Source: Harmonia axyridis (taxonomy: Eukaryota; Arthropoda; Insecta; Coleoptera; Coccinellidae). Taken from it: a stretch of DNA of 64,000 bases. Shown here piece after piece: positions 44,395 to 55,475 of this stretch. The position numbers and the translations under genes were made by a program. Numbering within the stretch: the stretch's first letter is position 1; every line of letters begins with the position of its first letter. The notes under the pieces are model-generated. The model was not told the origin of the DNA. It ran no database searches and was given only the letters and a program-made list of their open reading frames with translations. The stretch spans positions 54,180,852-54,244,851 of the forward strand of contig NC_059503.1 of the NCBI RefSeq assembly GCF_914767665.1. The letters run 5' to 3'.

Positions 44395-45193
44395 TATCGT
44401 ATATCTACAGCAAATATCTAGCTTATTTGATAAGATAATAAAAACATTAAAAAAAATTGCTTCCTGTAACATCAAAGTACCTTTCCAAAGATGTATAAAA
44501 GAGGTTCTTACATTTGACAGCCCTGTGGTAGCTACCCCTCACTTTTTATTTTCAAATGGCACCCCTTGTCTATTGTCAGTGAAAATTGCGTGTCATTCTA
44601 TTTGAAATACAATGACAGCACATACTTGTTATTTTTAAGTGATAACCACAAAAACATTAACATTTTGAGACTTCTTTTGTGTTAACAAAAGGGTCAACAG
44701 AATCACCTCTCTACGATGGTAAGTAGGGTGTGTCTTAGGCAGAGATCGCTGGAGAGCTTAACTGAAGAGTCCACCAGCGATCTCGTGACGAAACACCAAA
44801 CCCCTGGGAGAGGACGCACCTCGTAATTTGGTTCGAGAAAGACTCGCCAAACAATATTTATTATAACAAAAAACTTGCTTCAAATGTTTCTTCTTTGTTT
44901 GAAATGCATAGAAGGTATTTTGGTTGCATTTCATACTTCACAAAATGTTAATGTTTTAGTTGATAATAATGAAAAAATACCAAGTATGTGCTTTCGTTGT
45001 AGTCCAAATAGAATGTCACGCAATTTCCATAGACAACATACAGGGGGTGCTATTTGAAAATAAAAAGTGAGGGTTAGCTACCACAGGACTGTCAAGTACA
45101 TTATTGGGAAGGTACTTTGATGTTATTCAAAGCAATTTTTTCATTTTGTATTATTATCTTGCCAAATAAGCTAAATATCACCTGTATACGATA
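44395..45193. mobile_element. 800-bp fold-back with a hammerhead-like sequence in its centre
   Basis: The left arm 44395-44667 and right arm 44941-45193 are inverted. They share, outer to inner, TATCGTATA, TAGCTTATTT, AACATCAAAGTACCTT, CTGTGGTAGCTA, CCTCACTTTTTATTTTCAAA, TTGCGTG-T/A-CATTCTATTT, AGCACATACTTG and AACATTAACATTTTG. Arm divergence is moderate. The 273-base spacer is GC-richer than the arms and contains the hammerhead-like sequence. No ORF of interest. Target duplication not identified. Confidence 0.8.
44726..44797 (+). ncRNA. Candidate hammerhead self-cleaving ribozyme (type III topology)
   Basis: All conserved hammerhead core positions are present in order. The cleavage site is GTC (C17 at 44734). 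Stem I is TTAGGC 44735-44740 with GCTTAA 44756-44761, six pairs including one G-U. Then come CTGAAGA 44762-44768 (C-U-G-A-N-G-A), stem II GTC(C)AC 44769-44774 with GTGAC 44785-44789 (five pairs with one bulged C), and GAA 44790-44792. A44793 pairs with U44733, and stem III is GTGT 44730-44733 with ACAC 44793-44796. An outer helix CCTCTC 44706-44711 with GAGAGG 44808-44813 could extend stem III. Loops I (44742-44752) and II (44774-44784) are complementary over 11 nt, which could be a kissing contact or a competing hairpin. Cleavage is predicted 3' of C44734. Activity is untested. Confidence 0.6.
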
Positions 45194-45206
45194 ACCGGAG
45201 ACACCC

Positions 45207-45280
45207 GGTATACAAGTGACAATACCTACCTCCAAATCAATTCAAAAATTGATTTGGAGGTTTTGTCACTTCTATACTTG
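45207..45280. repeat. Short inverted repeat adjoining the fold-back
   Basis: Arms about 45208-45243 and 45247-45280 share TACAAGTGACAA / TATAGAAGTGACAAA and CCTCCAAATCAATT, giving a stem of roughly 30 pairs with a very short loop. Confidence 0.7.
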
Positions 45281-45529
45281 CTCAAAAAAGTCAAAACTTA
45301 CTTGAGACAATTAGTGTTTACCCCTCGATTGACAAAAATTATTTCCTTCAACTTGTAAAATTCATTGGTAAGTTGCATAAATCGATAAAATATTAGGATT
45401 CTGACAACTTCCGGTTAAGTAATTTAAAAAAATCCGCTGAAATTCTCATTTGAATTCATGCGAAAAACAAGAGTGAGAAACATGAGACTTCCATTTAATT
45501 CTTAACCTTACAAAAACACAATTTGAATT
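45281..45529. other. Unassigned sequence
   Basis: Nothing recognisable. Confidence 0.4.
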
Positions 45530-46300
45530 GAAGGAGCTGCTGGAAATAGCCACCTCTCCACCCTAAACATTTTTCATCTTTTTATGATGGCATTGAAGAT
45601 ATTTTCCGATGGGGTGAATTGTTAATTTCTTCAACCTTTTCGATAGTTCGGCCCTTCAGTTAGACTAAATGAGGCATAGGTACTTGAAAAATATTATTTT
45701 TCAAATGAAAAAAAAAATGTGAGGTCGGAAGACCGTTAACATAGTCAGTGTTCAAACTGATAAGCTGATCCTGAAAAACATTCCTCAAAAAGGTTAAATT
45801 GTGTGTGCTCTTGCACCATCTTGTTGGAAAAGGCTTTTAGCCAATTCCTCAAAATGCAATTTACCACTCATAGCGCACCAAACTCCAAATATTTCAGAAT
45901 AAAGGGGTCTCTCACAGAAAAAATTTGTCTGGTGTTTCATTTCTCTACATTCTCATGTTTGTGAATTGACATACCCAGAAAGATGAAACCAGGATTTGTC
46001 AAAAAGAAAACGTTCCTGAGGTTATAATTAATAATAACCACTGACAAAAAGCCATCGTATTAGGATAATCAACCTCTAGAACCTTTTGGAAGCAGGTTTA
46101 TCGGTATGGAAATAAATTGATATCTTGTTTTGATATTTTATGACATGCACCAACAGAGACACTAGAGTTGGGATAAAACTCTAACAGAAGTTCTTGGAGC
46201 TTCTTCCATGAAATCTTCGACCTTATTAATCAAGTCTGGTATCCTTTTTGTTTGTCGACCACTTCCACTCTTTCTTTCCATGCTGCCGGTTTCAAATAAA
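45530..46300 (-). pseudogene. Decayed DDE transposase relic, mariner-like (DUF4817-containing type)
   Basis: Minus strand, starting near 46300: RKSGSGRQTKRIPDLINKVE, DFMEEAPRTSVRVLSQLC, VSVGACHKISKQDINLFPYR, TCFQKVLEVDYPNTMAFCQW, WFHLSGYVNSQT and CERPLYSEIFGVWCAMSGK, then loss of the middle, and finally GGYFQQLLQ near 45535. This order of segments (an R-T-S-V-R-V-L-S domain, F-P-Y-x-x-T-C-F-Q, F-H-L-S-G-Y-V-N-S-Q, L-x-S-E-x-x-G-V-W-C-A and a G-G-x-F-Q-x-L-L end) is that of a common insect transposase group. Catalytic residues after the first are not recoverable. The family name is from memory of motifs. Confidence 0.65.
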
Positions 46301-46540
46301 ACACTAACGCATAGTGAAACAGTGCTTTGGAAACATTCATAATAATCGATGAAAACATCTGGGTAAGCAATCCTTATTCATGTAAAGAATATTTTCATTC
46401 ACCTTCAATCTTTTATCCATTCCTGAAGTAAGATTCGATCATGAAGGTATTCCTTTGAAAATGAAGATGTCGATCAAACAGTAAATTCTCATCACTATAG
46501 CCAATTGGTTAAAGATTTTTATGGTCTGAAAATGCAAGTG

Positions 46541-46870
46541 GAAGAGATGTGGTTCCAACAAGATGACGAAACAAGCCACACAAAATACCACTTTCTCCTT
46601 TATTGCAAGAAGAGTAACTAAGACACTTCATTTCTTGTTTCGGTTGTGAATCAAGATCTTGTGATCCTTTGGATTTTTTGTGAGGTTATACGAATGATCG
46701 TTTATAAGCCGATAATCCTCAGACTATTGATGATCTGCAAATCAACATCTGTCAAGTTATTGGTGAGATATTGCCCGAATTGTGTTGGCGATTTATCGAA
46801 TATTAGCCACAAGTATCGAGTCTTTGTAAGAGATCACGTGGAGGACATTTAAATGATGTTGTATTCCACA
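46541..46870 (+). pseudogene. Mariner-like transposase C-terminus, duplicated copy 1
   Basis: Across frames: EMWFQQDDETSHT (second catalytic D in Q-Q-D), SRSCDPLDFL (third D in P-L-D-F) and AD-NPQTIDDLQINICQVIGE, then ILPELCWRFIEY and SRGGHLNDVV. The segment order matches the DD41D-like transposases, and the C-terminus matches the relic at 30470-31190. Multiple frame breaks. Confidence 0.7.
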
Positions 46871-47117
46871 CATGATGGCATGGACCAAGCATTCTATTGA
46901 AATAAAATTTGATCACTATTCTTAATGAAAGTGGGTCTTATTTACGCTAAAATATTCGGATAAAATCCATCTGGACCGGAATGATGAGGAATTTTGGGTA
47001 GATAAATCATATTCTTCATTTGGTAAAAACGAGACTAGCGTTTTTTCTAGTGAAATGCTATTACATAATCGTCATCCAACATAGTGTGTACAACCAAAAT
47101 GGCCTGAAATAGAGATG

Positions 47118-47450
47118 GAAGAGATGTGGTTCCAACAATGTAATGCAACAAGCTACACAACAAGACTGCTTTTTGCTTTATCGCAAGAGATATTCCTAGG
47201 ACGCGTTATTTCTTGCTTTGGCAGTGTGAATTGTCCACCAAGACCTTGTGATTTATAGCCTTTGGTTTTTTTGTGAGGTTATACAAAAGATCGTGCATAA
47301 GCCGATAATCCTCAGATTGTTGAGGATCCCAACATTCGTCAAGTTATTGGTGAGATATTGCTCGAGTTATGGTTATCGAGTTATCGAAAATTACCTCACA
47401 AGGATCGAGTCCAGTAGGAAATCAAGAAGAAGACATTAAAATGATGTTGT
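47118..47450 (+). pseudogene. Mariner-like transposase C-terminus, duplicated copy 2
   Basis: Reads EMWFQQCNATSYTT (catalytic D replaced by C in Q-Q-C-N-A), FLGRVISCFGSVNCPPRPCD, ADNPQIVEDPNIRQVIGEIL and VIENYLTRIES. It is better preserved than copy 1 in the I-S-x-F-G-x-V-N-x-P-P-R block. Dead. Confidence 0.7.
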
Positions 47451-47690
47451 ATTCCACACATGATGGCATGGACCAAGCATTCTATTGAAATAAAAATTTG
47501 ATCACTATTTGTGTGTTCTATTTACGCTAAGATATTCGGATAAAATCCATCTGGACCGGAATAATGAAGAATTTTGGGTAGATAAATCATATTCTTCATC
47601 TGGTAAAAAGGAGACAAGCGTTCTTTCTGGTAGAATCCTATTACATAATCGTCGTCCAACATAATATGTACAACCAAAAATGTTTTATCA

Positions 47691-48297
47691 GATGGAAGTA
47701 TTCAATAACGAGTAAATGTCATGGCATGGAAAAAATTCATCACATCCACACCCTCGTTCTTCAGAGTAATCGATGATATTTACCCATTCCGCAAGTTACA
47801 CCTCATGACAACGGTGTTGAAATGACCTTTGAAAAATCAATAATGCTTGGATTCCTCCATCTAGTTCACAGTGGTTTGCCACTTGAAACCCGGGAAAATT
47901 ATCGATCGTATACCTGGAAATGTTTGCGACACACCTTCGCAAGTACTTAATGGAACACGTAGTCGTAACAGCCCCTTTAATAGATATTTATAACTTCTCT
48001 TTCCAACCCAAATTCTAGAGGATATATGATTGTCTAGGCAGACATATCATAAACAGTATTTTCAGAATCAACATAGGTATCGCCCAAATGGAAATAATGT
48101 AAGATTCTCACTAAACATGCACATGGTAAGTTTTCCTCATTTATCTGCAGCTCACCATACACTGTGGAAGGATAGTTTGATTAATAAATAACATAAATAA
48201 TTGAACTGCAAAAAATGGAATCGTTTGATTGAAAGTATTATATATTATCTGACAGTTGACTTCGTGTTTCTGTTGATGACAAAAGTAGTAGTTTCAA
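47691..48297. other. Unassigned sequence
   Basis: Nothing recognisable; may hold the decayed 5' part of the next LINE. Confidence 0.35.
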
Positions 48298-49340
48298 AAC
48301 GTTGAATAATGGACTTCCGCAGGGATCGGTTTTGTCTCCCATTCTTTTCAATTTATACTTTTGTGACATTTCTGTTATCTCATCTGAGAAATTTATCTAT
48401 GTGATGATATTACTCTTACGTTTCGTCATACTGATTTCAAAATTATTGAAAATACTTCAAATGAATATCTGGAAAATTATGTTCTTGAATGGCGCTTATG
48501 TTGAGCCCTAATCCAAATAAAACAGAAGTTTATTTTTTTCATTTGAATAATCAACAAAAATATAGAAAATTGAAAGTACCTACTTTCGAAAATTCCGTCT
48601 TGAATCGTCATTATACTCCCAAATATCTTGGACTTAAACTTGATTCTTCTTTGAATTTCAAGGTCCACTTGGAAAATTTACGTATGAAATTGTCGAGGAA
48701 TAGTATCCTTCAAAAATTAATTGGTTCTTCACGGGGCACTCATAGTACGGCAGCTTTGGCCTTGGTTTTTTCTACTGCTGAATACTGTTGTTCTGTTTGG
48801 TTCAATAGTGCTCATATTCATGGAATTGATGAACAGCTTAAAGTTTCTATGAGAATTATCAGTGGAACTATTAGATCTACACCTTTACATTGGTTACCAG
48901 CGCTGTCAAATATACTTCCGCCTCATATCAGTAGACAGGTCGCTGTCAAGAAATCTTGGGAAAAATTTCTTTTCTCTCGAACTCATTTCCAATTGTATGT
49001 TACCTCCCAGATACTAGAACTTCCATATTAAAGTCACGCAAACCTTTATGGATTAATACTTGCCTTCAATCTAAATAAAAAGACAAGTAAATTTGGCGTT
49101 CGGAATGGAGTTCCTGTAAGATCTTCAACGAATCGTTGATTTTTCAGGGAAAGTTCCAGGTTTCAATTTCCCTAGGATTATTTGGTGTATTTTGAATCGA
49201 CTTAGGACTGGTCATGGTCGTTTCAATAGTAGATATGCTCTTCAAAAGGCATTCTATTCAAAGCCCATTATGTGAGTGTGGTGTAGAAGAAACCATAGAC
49301 TACTGTAGCAAGCTACATTTCAAATTAAATATATTCAACT
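48298..49340 (+). pseudogene. Non-LTR retrotransposon RT, C-terminal half, several frame breaks
   Basis: Frames in order: NNGLPQGSVLSPILFNLYFC (RT motif B), KFIYV then, after a one-base shift, DDITLTFRHTDFKIIEN (remains of the Y-A/V-D-D box), LEWRL and LSPNPNKTEVYFFHLNN. These are followed by YTPKYLGLKLDSSLNFKVHL, AEYCCSVWFNSAHIHGIDEQ, MRIISGTIRSTPLHWLPALS and NILPPHISRQVAVK. A zinc-finger-like part near 49160-49320 reads PGFNFPRIIWCILNRLRTGH. Clade not fixed. No endonuclease upstream. Confidence 0.85.
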
Positions 49341-50917
49341 GAAGAAGACAGTTGATGAAAATCTGGGCGTACGTATCTTCGTGCATGTGTACCCGATACA
49401 GTGAAACTGTCATATATTTATATTCCTTTGAATAGTTTGATAGTTATCGCAGTGAAATTTAAAAAATTGTTTTCCCCTATTATATTCATAAAACCCTCAA
49501 AAAAGGTTTTTTATTTTTGTATTTTTTCTTCACTGAATTCCTAATTGGTGTTCCTGATAAACGCTGAAAGTTTGATTATTATTATACATTGAGAGTCCTT
49601 CGTCAAAAGACAGCCCAACATCATTGTCAATTGTCAGCTTATAAGCCGAAGTATTTTACTCTCCTTGCTGTTGAAGAACTGTCAGACCTAAGTTCTTATC
49701 ATCTTCGGTGGAGGAAGATTGGCTCAGTACAGAGCTAGGACTTATCTCTTCAGGGAAGTAATGTGTGAATTTGAGTAATTACATTCTTTATCCTTTAAGT
49801 TTATAAATTTCGGATACACTTATATATATTTCTATTTTGTAAAATATTGTTTCTCAATTTTTCTGGTACCAGATATTTTAAAGATTCAGATTGTAAAATA
49901 CTTGTGTAAGTATAAGAGGCGTTTGATCGACCTGGGTTTTTGTCCCTTCCATTTGGTGCATTCAGAGATCAGAACCACGACTCAAAACAAACGACTGTTC
50001 TCGGGCATTTTCAGTTGTAACAAAGAGGTTACATTACTCGGTGAATTCTTGTACAAATTATAAATTTCATGGTGGTTTCTAAGCTATCCATTATTCAGTT
50101 TTAGGTTAATTTTTAGAATGGGTCGTTAACTTTAAATCAATATGATGGATATTAACATTTATTACTCCTTTCTGATTCTCCTTTTTTTTCATAATCAATT
50201 ATGAAGTTGTCACCCATTGGGTGTTACGTGAGTGGTTAGCCATAGCCTAGTGGTGAATACAGGTCATATAGGCCTTTCAGAAACGTAGCTTTTTGTCTAT
50301 CCTGACAATGTTAATTTCTGAGATACAGGATGATACATAAATGTTGACCTAAATTTCTGATATCCGTAACTACGGAATCCGATTTTGTTTGAATTTTGTG
50401 GGTTTTTTCACTTCATACATCCCTCCGAAACAAGTCGAAAGAAATTATAATACAAATTTCCAGGGCATTACTCAGATTATTGGGGATCTTCCTTTATACT
50501 CCGAAATCTATATTTTTAACACGTTTTAGACGAATGTCTTATTGCCATGAAAAATACATATTTCAATCTGATTAATTCAATTTCGATCTTGTTACGTCAT
50601 TTTGTTTCAAATTCAATTTCTAGTTTCTGAAGAATTCAAGGTTGGATCATGCATATTCCTAATTAATATTTTACGTAGAATATTCCAACAATCAGTAGGT
50701 ACTGAGGGTTTTAGAATGAAGAAAACTTGAACAGAAAGCTAACGAAATGCAAAATCCCAGCTGATAGCATCGAATATAATCACGAAAGATATAAAAACAG
50801 GACCGTATTTCAAAAAAGTTACTCATAAAATATGAATTCTTTCTTTTGCTTCTCCTTTGAAAAAAATCTTCCATACAAGGTAAAAATTGAATTAATTAGA
50901 GTGAATAATGTCTCTTA
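49341..50917. other. Unassigned sequence
   Basis: AT-rich with no gene recognised. GATACAGGATGATACAT at about 50321 resembles the box that begins several repeats here. Confidence 0.4.
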
Positions 50918-51099
50918 TGCCCGCCACTCACGAAGCGTTTCTTCCAGAGTTTGGTAGCTAGCGTCGAAGAGATTCCAGTCAGACAGCTCGGGACACGGCC
51001 GTACGACTGTAAATCAGAGTATGAACTTGACTGACCGACTGGAATCTCTTCGACGCTAGCTACCAAACTCTGGAAGAAACGCTTCGTGAGTGGCGGGCA
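50918..51099. mobile_element. Perfect 63-bp inverted repeat with 56-bp spacer and TTA target duplication
   Basis: Left arm 50918-50980 (TGCCCGCCACTCACGAAGCG...) and right arm 51037-51099 are exact inverse complements over all 63 positions. TTA lies directly outside both ends (50915-50917 and 51100-51102). The 182-bp unit is GC-rich in an AT-rich background. A TTA/TAA duplication is typical of PIF/Harbinger-type MITEs, so a very young MITE is the simplest reading. If transcribed, it would give a long perfect hairpin. Confidence 0.85.
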
Positions 51100-51102
51100 T
51101 TA

Positions 51103-53759
51103 TCTTTTCATGATTATAACGTGTGTCGAAAAAATATATTCTGCAATCTAAAGGAAAATACTCAATAATATGAGGAATTCTCTGGGAATATTAAAATTAT
51201 ATGGGACATTTTGAACGGTTGTAGTTGTATAGTTTAGATAATGATTGTACTAACTTTACGTACTTATATTCGATATGTGTCTTACGAATTCTTCAAGTTA
51301 ATATGTCAAAATGTCCTTATTGTGGAATTAAATTATAAACGGACTTTCAAGTCTCTTGAGCATTTTCTTCCAAGAAATGATTGCGTCAAAGCTTGATTTG
51401 TCTGGAAGTCGAAAGAATCATAGCGAATTGTTATATTTCCCATTCCAGGTAAATCTTAATATCCAACTTTCCAGAAGGAGATTGCTGAAATGATTTCAGA
51501 TTCTGGTGACGTCATTAACATATAATTTTGCATAAAGCTTCAAATTTTTAATATAATTATTCACAAGCAAAATCTCAACTAGATCGGATCTGTTGTCTTT
51601 GAAATATTTGAATATTTGTAAATGAGATTTTGAAATCATCAGGAAAAAAAAATTTTGAGTGCCTATAATATATAATATATAATAACTTTCATAATAACTC
51701 TTGATTGCCAATTATTATTATAGTTTTGGAAATTATTCATTGTTTATTTCTTTATGAGTTTCAACTTATAAACAGAGAACCAATTCATATTCTCCTTCAA
51801 GTCGCTATGATTGGAAGATGAGGAGTATTATGTTTGTAATAATGAAATGAACTTTTTTTTTATATTCTGCTGGATTTTTCTATTGGTTTGATGACACAAG
51901 GAACACGATGCACGATGCTCGAAATTTTTATTTTATATCAGACCAACTGCAAATCCCAACTGTCACATTTGGTCTCATAAAACTTTGATTGTACGACCAA
52001 CTCGTTAATTGTAGTTTGAAATTTCAAGTTCATTGATTTTCCAATCAAGAGTTATCGTGTTTACGTCTGGTCCGTATCGAAGAACGTATCGAATTGAATT
52101 CGACCATAGATTCATTATAAGTGAGTCGAATCTCATCATTCGAGACTATTTCTGTTTCAAATTCCGGAAAATGCATACATGTTGAAATGGTAGTTGGGTC
52201 TAAGGGCGCTCAAAAAGGAGGTTGAATAGCCATTTGTAAAGCTCAATTAAAAAAATTTCGAATCAAATAGCTAGAAAAAATTTTATCCTAGACTTCTTCA
52301 GTATGAGATAGGTTCACATTATTTCAAGAAGGATAAAATCTAATGATTGAAAGTTCATTCTGTTTTTGACCTATAAAAACCTAAAAATACCGTATACGAG
52401 AAAAGCGACGAGTTTCAAACAAAACTGTTCGTGAAAGGAACTTTTCTCACTCCAGTGATGAGCAAACCAGATATCAACGAGAACCGTCAATCAAAACCAC
52501 ATTTGTTTGTCATTACTGAAAAGAAAAGACCGTAGAAGCTTCCTCAACCTTACGAAGCTATTTGCCGTTTAACGCTCTGCTGGACGAAGAGAATCAACTC
52601 CATGACTTATAGAACAATGATGAACTGGTGGGTGTACAACAATAATCTCAATTGAAATAGGGCAAAGTGTCTAATAAAAAGTCGGAGAGGTGATAAAATT
52701 CATTAGAGGACTATCTGAACAAAATGCTCGGAGACAATTGGATCTAATTAATAGAGGATGGAATGAAAGAAAACTTAATGTGTTATGTCTTGTCCGTGAG
52801 GGTTCGTATCACGTCGTACTATAAGAAGTTTTTCGGTAATAATAGGCCACAAAAGTTTACGCGGTGATTCTTATTGAAATACAATTTCACAAAAACAACA
52901 CTACAAATTATGGGTACTTGAGGTTTTTTCTTTCCTACTTTATCATAATTGAAGTCATCGCAAAATAAAAACTCTGCCAGTATGTGTGATATTTTGAATC
53001 CAAGTCCTTCGCTTTTAAAAAATTAACCCTTATAGTACTTTGAAGTACTTCAGTACGTGCTACCTACCGTTATTTTTTAATTGTAAACTTACATATATCT
53101 TGCGAAATGTTCTTATTTACGCAAAACGCATTGTATGCTCATTGTATATTCAAAGAGGCTAGAATTCCTATGAAACCATTTATAATATTAATGGAAGGAA
53201 TAAAAAAATTCAATAAAAATGAAAAATTTTACATTAACATGCATGTTTCGGGTTTCATCTCATTCTCAAAATTGAATATTAAATACGCAAAAGTAGATAT
53301 TATAAATTATTAAGTAACAGATGTTAAAATCAGACACAATCAACACCACTCAAATGTGAAATATTCTAGCGATTCCAAATCTTAAAAAAAATTGATCTCA
53401 AATTTTCTGTATTGGTACATATAACATCAATATCACTGTAATTTTTTTACGAAGTTTATCACTAAGAGAAGGAATATATATAATTGATGCACTTATTCAA
53501 ATTTCTGCATTTGATTTTTAAATTGAGGTGGATAGACCAAATTTTACGATCTATTCTGTTGTTTTTTTAATATAAATCTGTGTATTATATGAGGGGAGTA
53601 GCCAATGTTCTCGGTCGGTTTTAGGATTCGAAAATCTTTTTTTTTAATTGAAGATTTATTTCAAAGTTAATTCCTAACAATGCAATAGAAATCAGTCTAT
53701 GTACTAGGGTATGATAATATGCTCACATCTTGATCTTATACGACTTGATCAGAATATCA
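51103..53759. other. Unassigned AT-rich sequence with degenerate R-B piece
   Basis: About 51960-52060 resembles R-B (CATAAAACTTTGATTGTACGACCAACTCGTTAATTG). Otherwise only short frames (for example 53107-53313) without domains. Confidence 0.4.
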
Positions 53760-54330
53760 GAGAAAGTTGATTTTCTATAAACAAATCAAATTTAAGATGT
53801 TGTTCATTGTTTTCCTCTATTTACAAAGGGAACTGAATGGAACTATAAAAAAAAATTATCAATTCTAAAAATGGCAGTTTATATACAAAAAAAATCATCC
53901 ACGTATCGCTTCCAGTACAACATATAATTAACATTAAATTCGGTCAAATTAACATTCACAGGGAAGAATATTTTCATTTCTAAAGCTGTCATGAATTATT
54001 CACTGAACAAATTCGATGAAGGGGAACCCATTGGTAGACCATCTAAATTGTTGATAGACTTTTCATTCAACTTGAAATAGCTTTGTCCAAGACATATTTT
54101 AAAAAGTCTCATTGTCTCTTCCTTCAAATCAACAGTACAGAAGGTTTTTCGTTTTTGGTTCACCAAGTACTCGACTTCTGGGTTGGTATAATTTAGAAAT
54201 TAATTTACTACATCAAATGAGACCAACTTTGCATTTTTGGGAATTTTCAGTGTTTTCATTTCATTAGTCAATTGAGCCGCTAAAAAAATTTGATCGTTGG
54301 AAATTCATTTGGGATCGTCTACGATCATTC
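53760..54330 (-). pseudogene. Penelope-like element reverse transcriptase fragment
   Basis: Minus strand: IPKNAKLVSFDVVN (RT motif A), a stop, FLNYTNPEVEYLV, EETMRLFKICLGQSYFKLNE, DGLPMGSPSSNLFSE (motif B), a stop, FMTALEMKIFF and YMLYWKRYVDDFFCI (motif C, Y-V-D-D). This is the order and wording of Penelope-like RTs (S-F-D-V, G-L-x-M-G-S-P-x-S, R-Y-V-D-D). The frame is continuous for over 400 bases apart from two in-frame TAA codons. Further 3' the frame is lost. Upstream, at about 54380, there is a minus-strand GTAAGTATG donor-like sequence of unknown meaning. No GIY-YIG nuclease region recognised. Confidence 0.8.
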
Positions 54331-55319
54331 AAATAAAAAAGAATTTTTCAAGTTAAGTTGAAATAAGGATTTTTAGACATACTTACCGAAAGACAGGCAC
54401 GAAACCAAAGTTTGCCAGAATGCTCTTGGATATTTTTGAGAGTAGACATTCTGAAATCAGAAAAATTCCTCAGTAGAAAAGGGTCAAATATATTTAAATT
54501 ATCCTAATGTATCAGGTTACTAAAAAAATTATTGGGGTTTTTATACCCAAACATATACACTCATTACAGACCAAAATTCTTAACAACTTATGGGAATACC
54601 CAACTACAAGTTTTTGTATGTGAAAACAAATAGATTGGAACAGTCAAAAATTGAAAACTTATCGGATAATCTTGATTATATATTATTTTTATCATTCATA
54701 TTTCACAATAAGACAAAATTCCTATATTTATTGAAAGGGGAATAAATGGAAACTAGATGACTGAATAGTGGTAATAAAGAACTTCGGTGATTACTTCTAA
54801 GAAACAACTGTTCTACAAACATTTTTCCGTGGTGAATACAGTTTGGCTGAATATAATTTTGTATCGGAAATCCAATTCTTCAAGCTCTCTATAACTGTAA
54901 AGTCATCATGTGACGTTAATTGTTACAAACTAATAGAGGTACCCAGTTCTTTATTTTTTCACGGTTTCGTCGGGTCTAAACTGTAAAATCCCGATTCTCC
55001 ATACTAATAATAACAGCAGTCGTATTCACCTCCTATGTCGGAGAAAACAATTCGACAAATTAGATAGACAAATAATTCAATCAAACACCATGACACATGA
55101 TCAACAATACTTGAGATAACTTCTGGCCTTGTTTTGTCTCGGTTGGCTAGGTTGTGCAGACAAATCTGTATGCAATTTTAATTTCTTATTTTTTCATATG
55201 TTTCCATCTTTTTGATAAGCGTTTAACGAATCGTTTCGACAACGATATTGTCATCTTCAATTGAGTTATATGGGGTATCTTGAACAGTCAATTCAATATC
55301 GGAGGTAAATGATATTATA
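54331..55319. other. Unassigned sequence
   Basis: No recognisable repeat or gene. Possible upstream part of the Penelope-like element is too decayed to read. Confidence 0.35.
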
Positions 55320-55475
55320 AGTCATATATGCATAACGAGAGGGACATAAGGCTCCTCACTGATCAGAAAAAGAAATTGCAAATTGAATAAAAAATTTTTC
55401 TTAAAAAATTTGAAGATTATGCTTTTTCAAAGTGGGTGCAACCTTCATGAGTCAACTCTAGTTACGCCACTGTTA
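55320..55475 (+). repeat. Family R-C repeat, third copy
   Basis: Contains GAGAGGGACATAA, TGATCAGAAAA, TGCTTTTTCAAAGTGG and ATGAGTCAACTCTAGTTACG, matching the copies around 9160-9290 and 9530-9680. Confidence 0.6.

Larger units (their letters stand above)
46520..47690 (+). repeat. Tandem duplication, period about 577-580 bp
   Basis: Unit 1 (about 46520-47097) and unit 2 (about 47098-47690) are collinear. GAAGAGATGTGGTTCCAACA is at 46541 and 47118. AATGATGTTGTATTCCACAC, GGCATGGACCAAGCATTCTA, ATTCGGATAAAATCCATCTG and TATTACATAATCGTC each occur once per unit. Divergence is roughly at the level of scattered substitutions and small indels. Each unit carries one decayed transposase C-terminus. Confidence 0.85.

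Noticed and set aside
53107..53313. 68-codon open frame as a small protein
   Set aside because: Low-complexity, lysine/isoleucine-rich from AT bias; no supporting context.
54940..55000. Minus-strand CGACGAAACC that looks like the GAAA part of a second hammerhead
   Set aside because: No CTGANGA box or cleavage triplet with compatible stems occurs at the right distance.
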